Source of the DNA: Locusta migratoria
Lineage: Eukaryota > Arthropoda > Insecta > Orthoptera > Acrididae
DNA: 64,000 bases
NCBI GenBank assembly: GCA_026315105.1
Contig: CM048755.1
Span: 215,872,333-215,936,332, forward strand
Direction of reading: 5' to 3'
Positions 54,755-64,000 of this stretch are shown here, piece after piece. A program made the translations under genes and the position numbers. The stretch's first letter is position 1; each line of letters opens with the position of its first letter. Under the pieces are notes generated by a model, which saw nothing but the letters and a program-made list of their open reading frames with translations, was not told the DNA's origin and did no database searches.

Positions 54755-54950
54755 GCTGCGGTGTAGCCGAGTGGTCTAAGGCGCCTCGCTGCGGAGCACG
54801 CGGTTACTCGCCGTCGGGGGTTCGAATCCTCCCTGTGGCATGGGTGTGTTCTTAGGTTAGTTTAGCTTCGTTTAAGTAGTTTGTAATCCTAGGGACTAAT
54901 AACCAAGCAGTTAAGTCCCATAGATTTACAAACTTTTGAATTTGAACAAT
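54755..54950 (+). mobile_element. tRNA-derived SINE, head type 3
   Basis: Head GGTGTAGCCGAGTGGTCTAA, B box GGGTTCGAATCCT, body AGTTTGTAATCCTAGGGACT. No clear TSD. Confidence 0.88.
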
Positions 54951-55185
54951 TCATCTGTGGAGGAAGGGATGAGACAATAGGTGACCCAACAAAACGTTAC
55001 ATCATTGAAATATACTATTATCTTTTAGATGTAGTAACCACATCTTTGGACGAGAGATTAAATTAACTGAAATCTCTTTAAGATTATTTTGATTTTCTCT
55101 ACGACATCGGCGAGATGAAGAATACAGCTCCTTGACAGCCTGGACACAAAGTGTAGAAACCTCGCAGCGATTTTGCAAGATCATG

Positions 55186-55545
55186 AGTCAAGCTACATGG
55201 ATGCACTGGAGTTGAGGGAAGAACTAAAAGTGCTTGCAACATTGTTGAAACCTGGAATAGGTCCTAAAGAGACTCTGAAGTTCATAGGAAGACACAATTT
55301 TTGCCGTTAATGTTCACATTTCTCTGAGAATTCTCCTCACACTCCCAGTGACAGTTGCGAGTGAAGAGAGGAGTTTCTCAAAACTGAAATTGATGAAGAC
55401 ACACCTCCAATCAACGATGTGCCAAACTCGTTTGAATGATCTCGCAAAAATATCGATTGAGCGCGAGCTTGTAGAGGACTTAAATTACACAGATTGTGTG
55501 AAAGAGTTTTCGCAAGCAAGAGACAGGAAGGTTCGATTTGTCTAG
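55186..55545 (+). pseudogene. hAT transposase C-terminal dimerisation domain
   Basis: The frame at 55348-55545 with its upstream extension reads LRILLTLPVTVASEERSFSK, then LKLMKTHLQSTMCQTRLNDL, AKISIERELVEDLNY and SQARDRKVRFV. This is the hAT dimerisation domain, of the ZMYM1-like kind seen at 27743. Upstream pieces near 55186-55330 are broken by stops. The zinc finger and catalytic domain were not recognised in 52301-55180. Confidence 0.88.
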
Positions 55546-55749
55546 TATTTTTTTTAAACTTTTATATTATGATCAGTGGCTTGGCTATTTACTGTGTAGT
55601 TTCTTATTTTGTTCAACATTAAATAGTTATTGTAAATATTATTGTTCAAACCAAATTATCGTTAAATTGTGAATATATATATATATATATTTTCGTTGAA
55701 TACATTATCTGTTCATAACCACTGAAAAATGTTTATGTACGTTAACTTT

Positions 55750-55930
55750 AAGTTCATGCCGCGAGGATTAGCCCTAGGCTGGCCCCAGCGGAGGTTTGAG
55801 TCCTCCCTCAGGCTTGGGTGTGTGTGTGTTTGTCCTTGGGATAATGTAGGTTAAGTAGTATGTAAGCTTAGGGATTGATGACCTTAGCAGTTAAGTGCCA
55901 TAATATTTCACACATATTTGAACATTTTTG
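55750..55930 (+). mobile_element. Divergent tRNA-derived SINE
   Basis: Damaged head GCCGCGAGGATTAGCCC, degraded B box GGTTTGAGTCC, and the shared body ending GATGACCTTAGCAGTTAAGT. A short (GT)n tract lies at 55819-55829. Confidence 0.8.
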
Positions 55931-56167
55931 TAAATTCACAAAGGTTATTAAAATTAGCTAGATTTCTTGAATCAGGTTTGACTCCACATTTGAGCTAGTT
56001 TTGTAAAAATCTGTAGAGAATGTCACCAATCCGTCGCAATTTTTGTTTTTATTTTCCAGATCTACATAGATTTCGGGCACACTTTGGGTATTCTCAATGC
56101 TTCGAGTTATGTATACATCCTTACCGTCATGCTGAACGTAACTGTCAACATGACGATTTAGATGTAA

Positions 56168-56477
56168 AGGTAAAGCTGTCAACAATCCAAACATTGGTTT
56201 GAACACCACAGTGCTTTACTAGGCATGGTCGTGTTTGGAGGTGGTATGCCGTTGCCTTTCTCCGACCTTCGAACTGACTTACCCAGCCAGTTATAGGGGG
56301 ACCTACAGTTTAACGTGGGTTCCGAACCACGGTGCTACTCGGTATTTTTCACATAAGCAACACTGCCAGAGGTGAAAGAAGTGGAAACTGACAGATAAAA
56401 ATCCTAGGACCTGGCGGGGATCGAACCCTGTAGACTTGTAGTCTGACACTCTACCACTGTGCAACCGAGGCGCAATG
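56168..56477 (-). mobile_element. tRNA-derived SINE of another family
   Basis: On the minus strand the head has A-box-like CAGTGGTAGAGTGTC and B box GGGTTCGATCCCC, with a long unrelated body. TSD TTAGATGTAA at 56158-56167 and 56478-56487. Confidence 0.85.
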
Positions 56478-56947
56478 TTAGATGTAAGCACAAATTAAAA
56501 GCTTTGAGACTGGCCACTGAGTGGTCGAAACATAGGTAGATCTGAAGAGTAAAAACAAAAATTGTGATTGATTGCTAACATTTTCTACAATTTTTTTTAA
56601 ATAAAATTCCACAAAAGTTATGAAAAAAAATTAACTGGGGGTGGGGAGGGGGGCGGCAATTTGCAGCTCGCACAGGGCGGCACTTCGGCTTGCTCTGGCC
56701 CTGGATATACTGTCCGGACTAAAAGACTTGTTCCTGTTAAGCTATTTAAGTTGCTTCATTCACTACTCCAAGGATATCGACTTAAACGTTACTCATTCTG
56801 GCCTCTGTTTGTAATTCGAAATCTGGAATATTGGTTTCGTCTTCTTTGGTGAATGAGTTTCGAAAAGCTGTGTTTAGTAACTCTGCTATAGAAGCGCTAT
56901 CATCGGCAGGATCGCCATTACTATCACTTAGTGGGGGTATTGTTTGT

Positions 56948-57022
56948 TCAAATGTTTATAAATCTATCAGACCAAACTGCGTGACCATCGGTCCGTAGCT
57001 TACAAACTACTTAAACTAAGGA

Positions 57023-57072
<50 letters not shown>

Positions 57073-57157
57073 CCCCAGGGAGGATTCTAACCTCCGACGG
57101 CAAGCAACCGCGCGCTCCGCAGCGGGACGTCTTACCGCTCGGCTACTCCACCGCGGC
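56948..57157 (-). mobile_element. tRNA-derived SINE, head type 3, with (CA)n expansion
   Basis: Minus-strand copy like that at 25554, with TSD GTATTGTTTGT at 56937-56947 and 57158-57168. A (CA)n tract at 57026-57070 replaces the short CACACACCC seen in its relatives. It interrupts the CR1 linker. Confidence 0.92.
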
Positions 57158-57902
57158 GTATTGTTTGTGTTTTGCCCCTAGTATATTTAACATATGACCA
57201 AAATCTCTTTGGGTTTTCAGTCAAATTTCGAGAAAGAGTTTCGTTATGAAAAGTTTTGTACGCATCTCGCATTGAAGTCCTCGCTAAATTTCGAGCTTCT
57301 GTGTAGGTTAGCCAATCTTGGGGATTTTATAATGGTTTAAATTCAGCATGCCTTTTCCGTCGTTTTTGCAGCAGTGTCCTGACCTGTTTTGTGTTCCAAA
57401 GGGGATCACCTCCTTCTGTTGTTAAATTATTTGGTATAAAACTGTCAATTGCTGTCGATACTAGTTCTTTGAATTTGACCCACAACTGGTCTACACCTAC
57501 GATTAGTGTTAGGAACGAGTGGAAACTCTTTCAGGAAGCAATGTATTGTGTTTCTATCTGCTTACTTGAAGAAATATACTTTTCGCCTATTTTTGGTAAC
57601 TTTGGGACTTTCCATATTCAATCTCGCTTATACCTGTACCCGTTTTGATGCTCGTTATGAGCTCAGGATTATTTGTTGCTAAGAGATCGAATGTGTTTTG
57701 ACATCCATTTACAATTCTAGTTGGCTCATGAACTAATTGTTTGAAGTAATTCTCAGAGAATGCGTTGCGTACAATATCGCACGATATTTTACGTGCACCT
57801 AAGTTGAACATATAATGTTGCCAACAGATTGCGGGTAAATTGAAATCACCGCCTACTATTATTGTGTGAGTCAGGTACGTGTTTGCAAGGAGACACGTTT
57901 TC

Positions 57903-58090
57903 CTTGCCACAGCGGAGCGGCCGAACGCATTGAGGTGCTATGCTACGATGCATGAGGCTGTTCCCCGTCGGGGGTTCGAACCCCCCTCGGGCTTAGATGG
58001 TTGTGTCGACTTCATAAGTAGTTTGTAAGTTTAGGGACTGATGACCCGGTAATTAAGTCCCATAAGCTCTACAAACATTTGAACACTTGA
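57903..58090 (+). mobile_element. tRNA-derived SINE, head type 2
   Basis: Head GCGGAGCGGCCGAACGCATT, B box GGGTTCGAACCCC, shared body. It splits the CR1 endonuclease. No convincing TSD. Confidence 0.88.
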
Positions 58091-58346
58091 CCATTTTCTT
58101 TGAACCTTTCTGCTATTGTATCATCAGAGTCGGGGGGGGGGGCCGGTAAAAGGATTTTCGAGTACAACCTTTACCCATAACAACTCACAGGAACTATCAA
58201 CTTCACTACACGATAGATTACTTTTGAAGCGACAAACGTGGCTCCACCTATTTTGTTTAATCTATCCTTTGTGAACACAGATCTTTTGCAAATACTTCTG
58301 CTGAACTTATTTCTGGCTTAAGCCAACTTTCGCTACCTATAATGAT

Positions 58347-60424
58347 ACTAGCTAAACCCGGCCACGCTCCGCTGTGGCTCACTCTCATATGAAGTAAATA
58401 GAAGAGGAAATACTGTAACTCATGTGAACATAGAATCACCGAGAGAATGCTTCAATCATATCAATATCGTTCGTTCGTTAGGTTCCAGTGGCTATGTAAA
58501 ACGAAAGTATAGTATCTAAAACGAAAGGTTAGTTTCACAGATACTCATTATTGTAAAGGCTTAAGATGTGTACTTTTTTTGTCGTTCGTTTTCTCCACAA
58601 ACAACCAGATCAGTTTACAGACTCTGGACCATCTTAGTAAAACGCTATTATTGTCTACATTCTTTCCATCTATTTCCCATCCGCTATGTCTGTTTCCTGA
58701 TTCCCCACTATCTACGTCTTTAGTCTCCCACTATCTAATCCCCGGTCTCTGTTCATCACTCCTTTTCCTTCTACCTATCTTCAATCTCCTCCTCCAGCTA
58801 TCTCTATGCATGTATCGTCTTTCGCTCGTCGTACCTATATAAAATGAAGAAATTAAAAATTAGGGAATTGCTTCAAATTATGTTTTATCTGCTAGAAACT
58901 ATCACAAAGTTACTGTTACAGAAAATAAAATGAAATAACGACGCACATAAACAACGTTTTGTTCAGCATTCGTTTCTATGGTATTTTTATTTCCACTGCT
59001 AATATCAGGATCGATCTCACTGAAAATTAACCATTAAACATGAGCGTATATAAAATGAGTTGCCACGAAAAGTTGTTACTGTGGTGTCGCATTTTTACTA
59101 TAGCATCTGACCAGTAAGCAAGGCAGAAGTTGGTACCATCTCAATTTTCGATGCTCACTTATTTGGCAGCTGGAGAATTTAAAGCTTGATCACAGATATA
59201 GATATGAAAACATCTGCTTCCTTTTTTCTCTCTTAATGACTACGTATACACATTATTTTCGTCTTGCATGCATCTGTGGTAAAAGGCCTATTGAATTGTG
59301 TAAGTTTCATTACCATCCTTGTAAAATTATAATCGGAAATCGATATGTCATTTTTCAATTTGATCTATTTGCATAATTTCGGTAAAATTTCACTTGCGGC
59401 AGCAGCTGATGTTGCCAAAATCTCTTGACTGCTCTTTGAAAACTCACAACATACAATGAGAATAATAATGTTCCGCATTTACTTTGAAATATTACATTAG
59501 CATGGAATCCCGCAGCTGTCGTAAGTAAAATAAAACCTCCAGTACCAATTAATTCTATGATGGTAAACGTTAATTTTTTGTCGGCAGGGATTTAGAAGCG
59601 CACATTCGATATATATCTTTAGAGACCTGGCTGCTTCAATTACAAACATTACTATAAAGCATCTGGTTCCCGCGCGCTATTCGGGAATGTTGTTCTCTAT
59701 AACGCAGTGGTAATTCAAAGGAGATTCTTATCAGTTTGAATATTTAGAAAGAATCTTTATTTTTTTATTTTTTTTATTTTACCATTTATTGCAATTATGC
59801 TCTGTTGTTAATACGTTCCTGTATGAACCACTGTCAATAAACCAATTAACCCTTTAAACTGAAGATTTCCTTGCCAACATTGCTAATCTATGTTGCTGAC
59901 ACCGTAAGTGAAATTTAGCCGAGCAACCAATAAGAGAGACTTAGAGGAACAAGCTGTTGTGCTTACAATTTAACAGATAATTGAGTATGTACTTGCGCTC
60001 TGGTTGAAAGGTTGTCCTGAGAGAAAATTAATTATCCTCTCGAAATGAACATTCCGATGCCAACATTGGCAGGCTGCGCCGCCACCTTGGGATAAATTTA
60101 ATCATTGCCTCAAAACTGTAAGGGTGACGAAATTATATATGTTTGTCCATATCCCTGACGTTTATGTTATTCATTATCACCAATGATTCTTTGCACGATT
60201 GGGGGGGGGGGGCTATTATTGGGACTTAGGGAATCCACATGTTCATCGTACAACAATTCGTTGAGTAGCAGGATCATCCTTCCAGTCGTCGGACTTAATA
60301 AGCCACTTTGTAAACGACTCTGCTGAGCTCCGCTTGATAATACTCAATATATAACAGGGAACACTGCATAGACCATCTTCGAGAGAGATCACAACAGCTT
60401 TCAATGCGTAATATCTACAAATAA
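58347..60424. other. No gene recognised
   Basis: It begins with GCTAAACCCGGCCACGCTCC, a GC-rich block often seen at the edge of a dispersed insect repeat, then AT-rich sequence with short frames. No transposase or RT motif was found. Confidence 0.4.
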
Positions 60425-60675
60425 AGGCAATGTTCCGGGTGACTAACTGACTGACAGCCAAAATCACTGATGATAAAAACTTGAAATTTGCAGAGGGTGT
60501 CCATCTAACACTGTTGATGAGGTGTAAGAAGCGATTTTTCGATATTCCGCCCTTAATGGGGTGAAATAGGGGATGATAAGTTATTTGAAAATAAGCTGTT
60601 ATCCAGTCAATTTTGATGCTAGACGTACATAATTTGGTAAACGGATTCTTTATTAGAATTTAAAAAAGGCGTCTT
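60425..60675 (+). repeat. Dispersed direct repeat, copy 1
   Basis: About 85-90 percent identical by eye to 62305-62578. Shared blocks include AAACTTGAAATTTGCAGAGG, GCGATTTTTCGATATTCCG and AAGCTGTTATCCAGTCAATT. Confidence 0.88.
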
Positions 60676-60905
60676 TCAGCTTAGACGCATTTTTGTATTC
60701 CTGACAAACAGTAATGTATTTGGACGCACCAAATCGATCAGTTTGTCTGTTTTCCGCCACACTGCTCCCGCTTGCCCGCCGCGGTCTCTGTAGAACATCA
60801 CAGCCTGCCCGCTGCATGCGGCGGGCAGCGCGTGCGCCCGCTTTCTGTTTGACTGAGACGTTAGGGCAGGACGCAACACAGGTCCCGCGCCAATTGCCCG
60901 CTCTC

Positions 60906-61110
60906 TGTTTGACAGAGCCTTTAATGTCTACAGGCATTGTTCCATTTATAAAACAGTATGTTTGCATAAAAAATACACTTTCCAAGTAATATTACAATTT
61001 GTTTGTTGACTGAAAATACGAGCCCCTGACTACCAATCCATTCTGTGAAAACCGCACATCAATCGCACTTTCCATTTCCGCAATATTTGCAGTGCAAGTG
61101 TTAGGTGATA
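60906..61110 (-). repeat. Inverted copy of the DUF4817 transposon end
   Basis: Reverse complement of 62977-63175, with blocks such as GTGCGATTGATGT, TTTTCACAGAAT and ATTGGTAGTCAGGGG. It stops at GGTGAT (61110), short of the terminal bases seen in the right copy. Confidence 0.85.
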
Positions 61111-61369
61111 TGTTATAATTCCGGGTGATCAAAAAGTCAGTATAAATTTGAAAACTCAAAAAATCACGGAATAATGTAGATAGAGAGATAAAAATTGACA
61201 CACATGCTTGAAATGACATGGGTCTTTATTAGAACAAAAAAAAAAAAAAAAGGTTCAAAAATGTCCAACAGATGGCGCTGGACAGCAAAACGTCAGCGAC
61301 TGCTACCGGGATGTGTGAGAGGTACGCCGATATCTTACGGAATCGCATCATCCCCAGCCTGGCTGATAA

Positions 61370-61945
61370 ACAACTGCTGGAACTTATTATTTTTAATGCA
61401 GCACGGCACTACACCCCATATAGCTAAACACGTGAAAAATCCTTTGCGCGCGTCGTTTGGTGATGATCGTGTGCTCAGCCTCCACTTTCATCTTGCTTGG
61501 CCTACCAAGTTCAAAAATGTTCAAATGTTTGTATAGCTTATGGGACTTAACTACGGGGTCATCAGTCCCGAAACTTACCAACTACTTAGGAACTAACTAA
61601 TTCTCAGGACGGCACAAACATCCATGCCCGAGGGGAGATTCGAACCCCCAACCGTAGTGGCCGTGCAGACCGTGACTGGAGCGCCTCAGTCCCCTCAGCC
61701 ACCGCGGCTGGCGCCTCCCAGGTCCCCAGACCTCAGTCCGTGCAACGATTGGCTTTAGGGTTACCTGAAACCGCAAGTGTATTGTGATTGAGCGACATCT
61801 CTAGGGATGCTGAAAGACATCATGCGATGCCAATGGCTCACCATAACTCTGGACAAGCTTTACAGTGCTGTTGACAACACTATTCCTCGACTACAGCTAT
61901 TCTTGAGGAATGATGATGAACATATTGAGCATTTCCTGTAAACAA
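61370..61945 (+). pseudogene. Mariner-like transposase C-terminal part, split by a SINE
   Basis: Plus-strand blocks read LLFLMQHGTTPHIAKHVKN and FGDDRVLSLHFHLAWP, then after the SINE PPRSPDLSPC with an LGYLKPQVY-like block, SLGMLKD and LYSAVDNTIPRLQLFL, HIEHFL. The family rule is QDGAPPH..., WPPRSPDLSPCDFWLWGYLK. The final catalytic acidic residue in the DLSPCDF block is read as SPCND. Only the second half of the protein is present, and several stops occur. Confidence 0.85.
61510..61713 (-). mobile_element. tRNA-derived SINE, head type 1, inside the mariner transposase
   Basis: Minus-strand SINE with head CCAGCCGCGGTGGCTGAGGG. Flanks CCTACCAAG (61501-61509) and CCTCCCAGG (61714-61722) look like a diverged 9-bp TSD. 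The transposase reads across it (AWP, then PPRSPDL). Confidence 0.85.
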
Positions 61946-62304
61946 CATTGTCTTTGCTTTGTCTTAATTTGTTATGCTAATTATAGCTTTTTCTGATCAG
62001 ATGAAGTGCCATCTGTCAGACATTTTTTGAACTTTGTTTTTTTGCTTCTAATAAAACCTCACGTCGTTCCCAAGCATGTGTCGATTTTTACATCTCTATC
62101 TACATTATTCCGTGATTTATTAAGTTTTCAAATTTATACTGACTTTTTGATCACCCAGTATATTAAATAAATAGGTATATAAAAACCTTCCTGAGTTACA
62201 GTGCAACATTGTGACAAATTTGGAGCTCAATCGGTGAAGAACTATTTGACATTTTCAAATACACACACAACCAACACATCATTTTTATATATAGAGATAA
62301 GAGG

Positions 62305-62578
62305 CAATGTTCCGAGTGACTGATTGATTAAATGAATGACTCATCATCGCCCAGCAAAACCCACTGACGATAAAAACTTGAAATTTGCAGAGGGTGTTCA
62401 TCTTACATTGTTGACGACATTTAAGAAGCGATTTTTCGATATTCCGTCCTTAAGGGAGTGAAATATGGGATGATAAGCTTTTTGAAAATAAGCTGTTATC
62501 CAGTCAATTTTGATGCTAAACGTACATAAATTGGCAAAACGGATTCTTTGTTAGAATTTAAAAAAGGCGTCATTTAGA
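62305..62578 (+). repeat. Dispersed direct repeat, copy 2
   Basis: Second copy of the repeat at 60425-60675, with the same order of blocks. Confidence 0.88.
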
Positions 62579-62973
62579 TTTTTCTGAGAATCAGCCATTA
62601 AGGGGATGAAAAGATTTTTGAAAAATGCTGCTATTAAGCTAATTTTGCAGCCTTAACTACAAAAACTGGTATTTTGAGTCTTGGTTACAATTAAGAAAGT
62701 ACGTGTAAATCTCCACTGCCCCTCTTCGTCGTTGCCTACCCTTCCAGCATCTCATCTTAGAAATCTAACTTACAACCATACTTAGTCTTATGTTCAAAAT
62801 TTTATATCTCCGAAAGTTCTTGATCGAATGCTTTGAAATATTGATACAACGTACTACTGAATTAAGCGCATGTTTTTACATACCTATTATATAAATATAT
62901 ATCATATACGAATTTATATAAATTTCACCCATCTAGAAACTTTGAGGCCAAACATCGCAAAAGTGCCATATAC

Positions 62974-63681
62974 AGGGTGGATCACCTAACACTTGCACCG
63001 CAAATATTGCAGAAACGGAAAGTGCGATTGATGTACGGTTTTCACAGAATAGATTGGTAGTCAGGGGTTTGTATTTTTAGGCAACAAACAGATTCTGATA
63101 TTACTTAGGAAGTGTATTTTTTAATGCAAAGATACAGTTTTTAAATGTAACAATGCCTGTAAACATTAAGAAACTAGAAGTAGGGTACACTAGAATATCA
63201 GTAGTATTTGTTGCAGGATTCTAGTGCAAGTCGTTTACGAGATATCGTCTTTTCAAACGTTCCCACACCGACATTTGTGTGTGCCAGTCAACCTGCATAG
63301 TTGCTAGGTACGATGATGTTATGTTTGCTTCCAGCGTGCTTGTGTGTCCCTTGAGTGCACTGCGGCTCGCTAGTCAGTTAGCGTATAACAGTCCAAGCGG
63401 TAGGTCGTGAGTGTACGATGGGTTTTACCAATGCAGAAAAAGCTGACGTGCTCATGGTGTATGGAGAGTGTACGAAGAATGCCGTTCCTTCTTGTACGAT
63501 GTATGCGGCAAGATATCCCAATAGACGTCACCCATCTCGGCAATTATTCATCAACCAGTCACGTGAAAGTGGTAGTGTAACGCCGAGACAACGTAACAGA
63601 AGGAAACTAGTGACGACAGACGAGGGGGAAATAGATGTACTTGCTGAACCATTGTTCAGGTATGTGACCTCGCTTTTCTAA
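62974..63681 (+). pseudogene. 5' end of a DUF4817-type transposon with transposase N-terminus
   Basis: The terminal sequence CAGGGTGGATCACCTAAC at 62974 is followed by a 440-bp untranslated stretch and then a frame from Met 63418: MGFTNAEKADVLMVYGECTK, AARYPNRRHPSRQLF and SGSVTPRQRNRRK. This is the DUF4817 helix-turn-helix N-terminus of insect mariner-like transposases. The frame stops at 63681, and the DDE domain is not found in the remaining 319 bp. The dead transposase at 4261-5520 belongs to the same broad group. The inverted copy of this end at 60906-61110 suggests two insertions or a rearrangement. Confidence 0.8.
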
Positions 63682-64000
63682 GGTGCTCAACTGAAAAAAA
63701 AAAATATTTAAGCAGTCATACTTCCTTTTACAATTTACCACTAAAATACAGTGTTATAGTAAACTAAAGATTAAGACATCAAATATGCATATAATTCGTG
63801 TTATCACCTACTAAAACATGAGTGCGTGAGACGCTTCTGATGTTAGTAGACGACCATTCCATCAATACTTTCTTCCTGATAATCTGTGATGTGACATGGC
63901 GTGATGTAAAGATCCAGTTTAGAGCTCCATAATATTATAGTAGCCTCAGGTGACAGACAATGTAAATGCCGCCATTAGAAATGCATTGTAGAATGTTCTG
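63682..64000. other. No gene recognised
   Basis: AT-rich sequence downstream of the truncated transposase frame. No motif. Confidence 0.45.

Larger units (their letters stand above)
52301..56703 (+). mobile_element. 4.4-kb hAT transposon
   Basis: The ends begin CAGGGCCGGCGCAAGGC and finish GCTTGCTCTGGCCCTG. The target 8-mers are GATATACA (52293-52300) and GATATACT (56704-56711), one mismatch apart, and the host LINE protein reads straight across (PDSIS into IRFL). It carries a plus-strand transposase remnant and at least four SINE-like insertions, consistent with an older age. GGGGCGGCA blocks lie just inside both ends. Confidence 0.92.
50864..58346 (-). mobile_element. CR1-type LINE, split by a hAT and two SINEs
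   Basis: From right to left on the minus strand: endonuclease (58346-57587 around a SINE), linker (57400-56704 around another SINE), then after the hAT (52301-56703) RT and C-terminus to a 3' end at about 50864, where the plus strand reads GCAACTACATCTACATGGG, the CATCTA-type tail of this group. It inserted next to or into the Polinton capsid-like fragment. At 58347 the endonuclease is cut by another repeat. Confidence 0.85.
56704..58346 (-). pseudogene. CR1 endonuclease and linker, interrupted by SINEs
   Basis: The start, 58346-58092, reads IIIGSESWLKPEISSAEVFA followed by a decayed GGTFVAS block. After the SINE at 57903-58090 comes MARKTCLLANTYLTHTIIVG with GGDFNLPAICW (57850-57830), then NAFSENYFKQLVHEPTRIVN and FDLLATNNPELI. 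The GSESWL and GGDFN motifs are the conserved endonuclease residues. Beyond 57580 the linker is broken by stops and by the SINE at 56948-57157, and it ends at the hAT boundary at 56704. Confidence 0.82.
61121..62158 (+). mobile_element. Mariner/Tc1-superfamily element with long TIRs
   Basis: The ends match as inverted repeats over about 85-90 bp, starting GGGTGATCAAAAAGTCAGT and including ATCACGGAATAATGTAGATA. The right end is followed by TA (62159-62160), and the left TA appears mutated. Length is 1038 bp including a SINE. The interior holds a degraded plus-strand transposase. Confidence 0.88.

Noticed and set aside
58579..58842. Hydrophobic 87-codon frame as a membrane protein
   Set aside because: T/C-rich low-complexity sequence in a non-coding stretch, with no conserved motif.
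60653..60985. GC-rich frames on both strands as genes
   Set aside because: Frames overlap on both strands in a repeat-derived, CpG-rich patch; no domain recognised.

Overview
The window looks like intergenic or intronic DNA from a large, transposon-rich arthropod genome, most likely orthopteran (locust or grasshopper-like). That organism call is an inference from the repeat content: several tRNA-derived SINE subfamilies sharing one body, RTE and CR1-like LINEs, Penelope elements, hATs, and Tc1/mariner families with DUF4817-type N-termini. I found no convincing host gene, rRNA, CRISPR array or functional tRNA. Almost every coding stretch is a broken piece of a mobile element. All coordinates were read by eye; element ends are good to a few bases where a target-site duplication (TSD) is quoted and looser elsewhere.

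Layout. 1-4.3 kb: AT-rich DNA with two oppositely oriented LINE scraps and an (AG)n tract. 4.3-5.5 kb: a dead mariner-like transposase split by a 569-bp palindromic element carrying two tRNA-like modules. 6.7-10.3 kb: a Penelope-like element (PLE) inside long inverted arms, one arm broken by a short hAT element. 11.4-12.8 kb: a second, different PLE, also with inverted arms. 13.6-15.1 kb: a Tc1 element with intact ends but a decayed transposase. 15.1-21.6 kb: a three-level nest, with an RTE LINE inside a hAT inside a CR1/Jockey-group LINE. 24.3-25.4 kb: a sister hAT copy carrying a SINE instead of the LINE, so each copy shows the other's empty site. 25.5-27.5 kb: a cluster of four SINEs, each with TSDs. 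27.7-36.1 kb: a ZMYM1-like hAT transposase gene split by a 5.8-kb Ty3/gypsy retrotransposon whose 1049-codon pol reading frame is still open. 38.2-41.5 kb: a near full-length second RTE. 43.4-50.9 kb: scattered remains of a Polinton/Maverick (conserved ORF, integrase, adenain-like protease, capsid-like protein). 45.6-48.0 kb: a TIR transposon that has inserted, inverted, into another copy of itself. 50.9-58.3 kb: a CR1-type LINE split by a 4.4-kb hAT that carries further SINEs. 58.3-64 kb: dispersed repeats, a mariner element with long TIRs split by a SINE, and the 5' end of a DUF4817-type transposon running to the window edge.

The genes do not form a pathway. Their value is as a record of insertion order. 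Nesting gives relative ages, and at least twelve insertions can be checked by exact or near-exact TSDs (TA for Tc1, 8 bp for hAT, 10-14 bp for SINEs).
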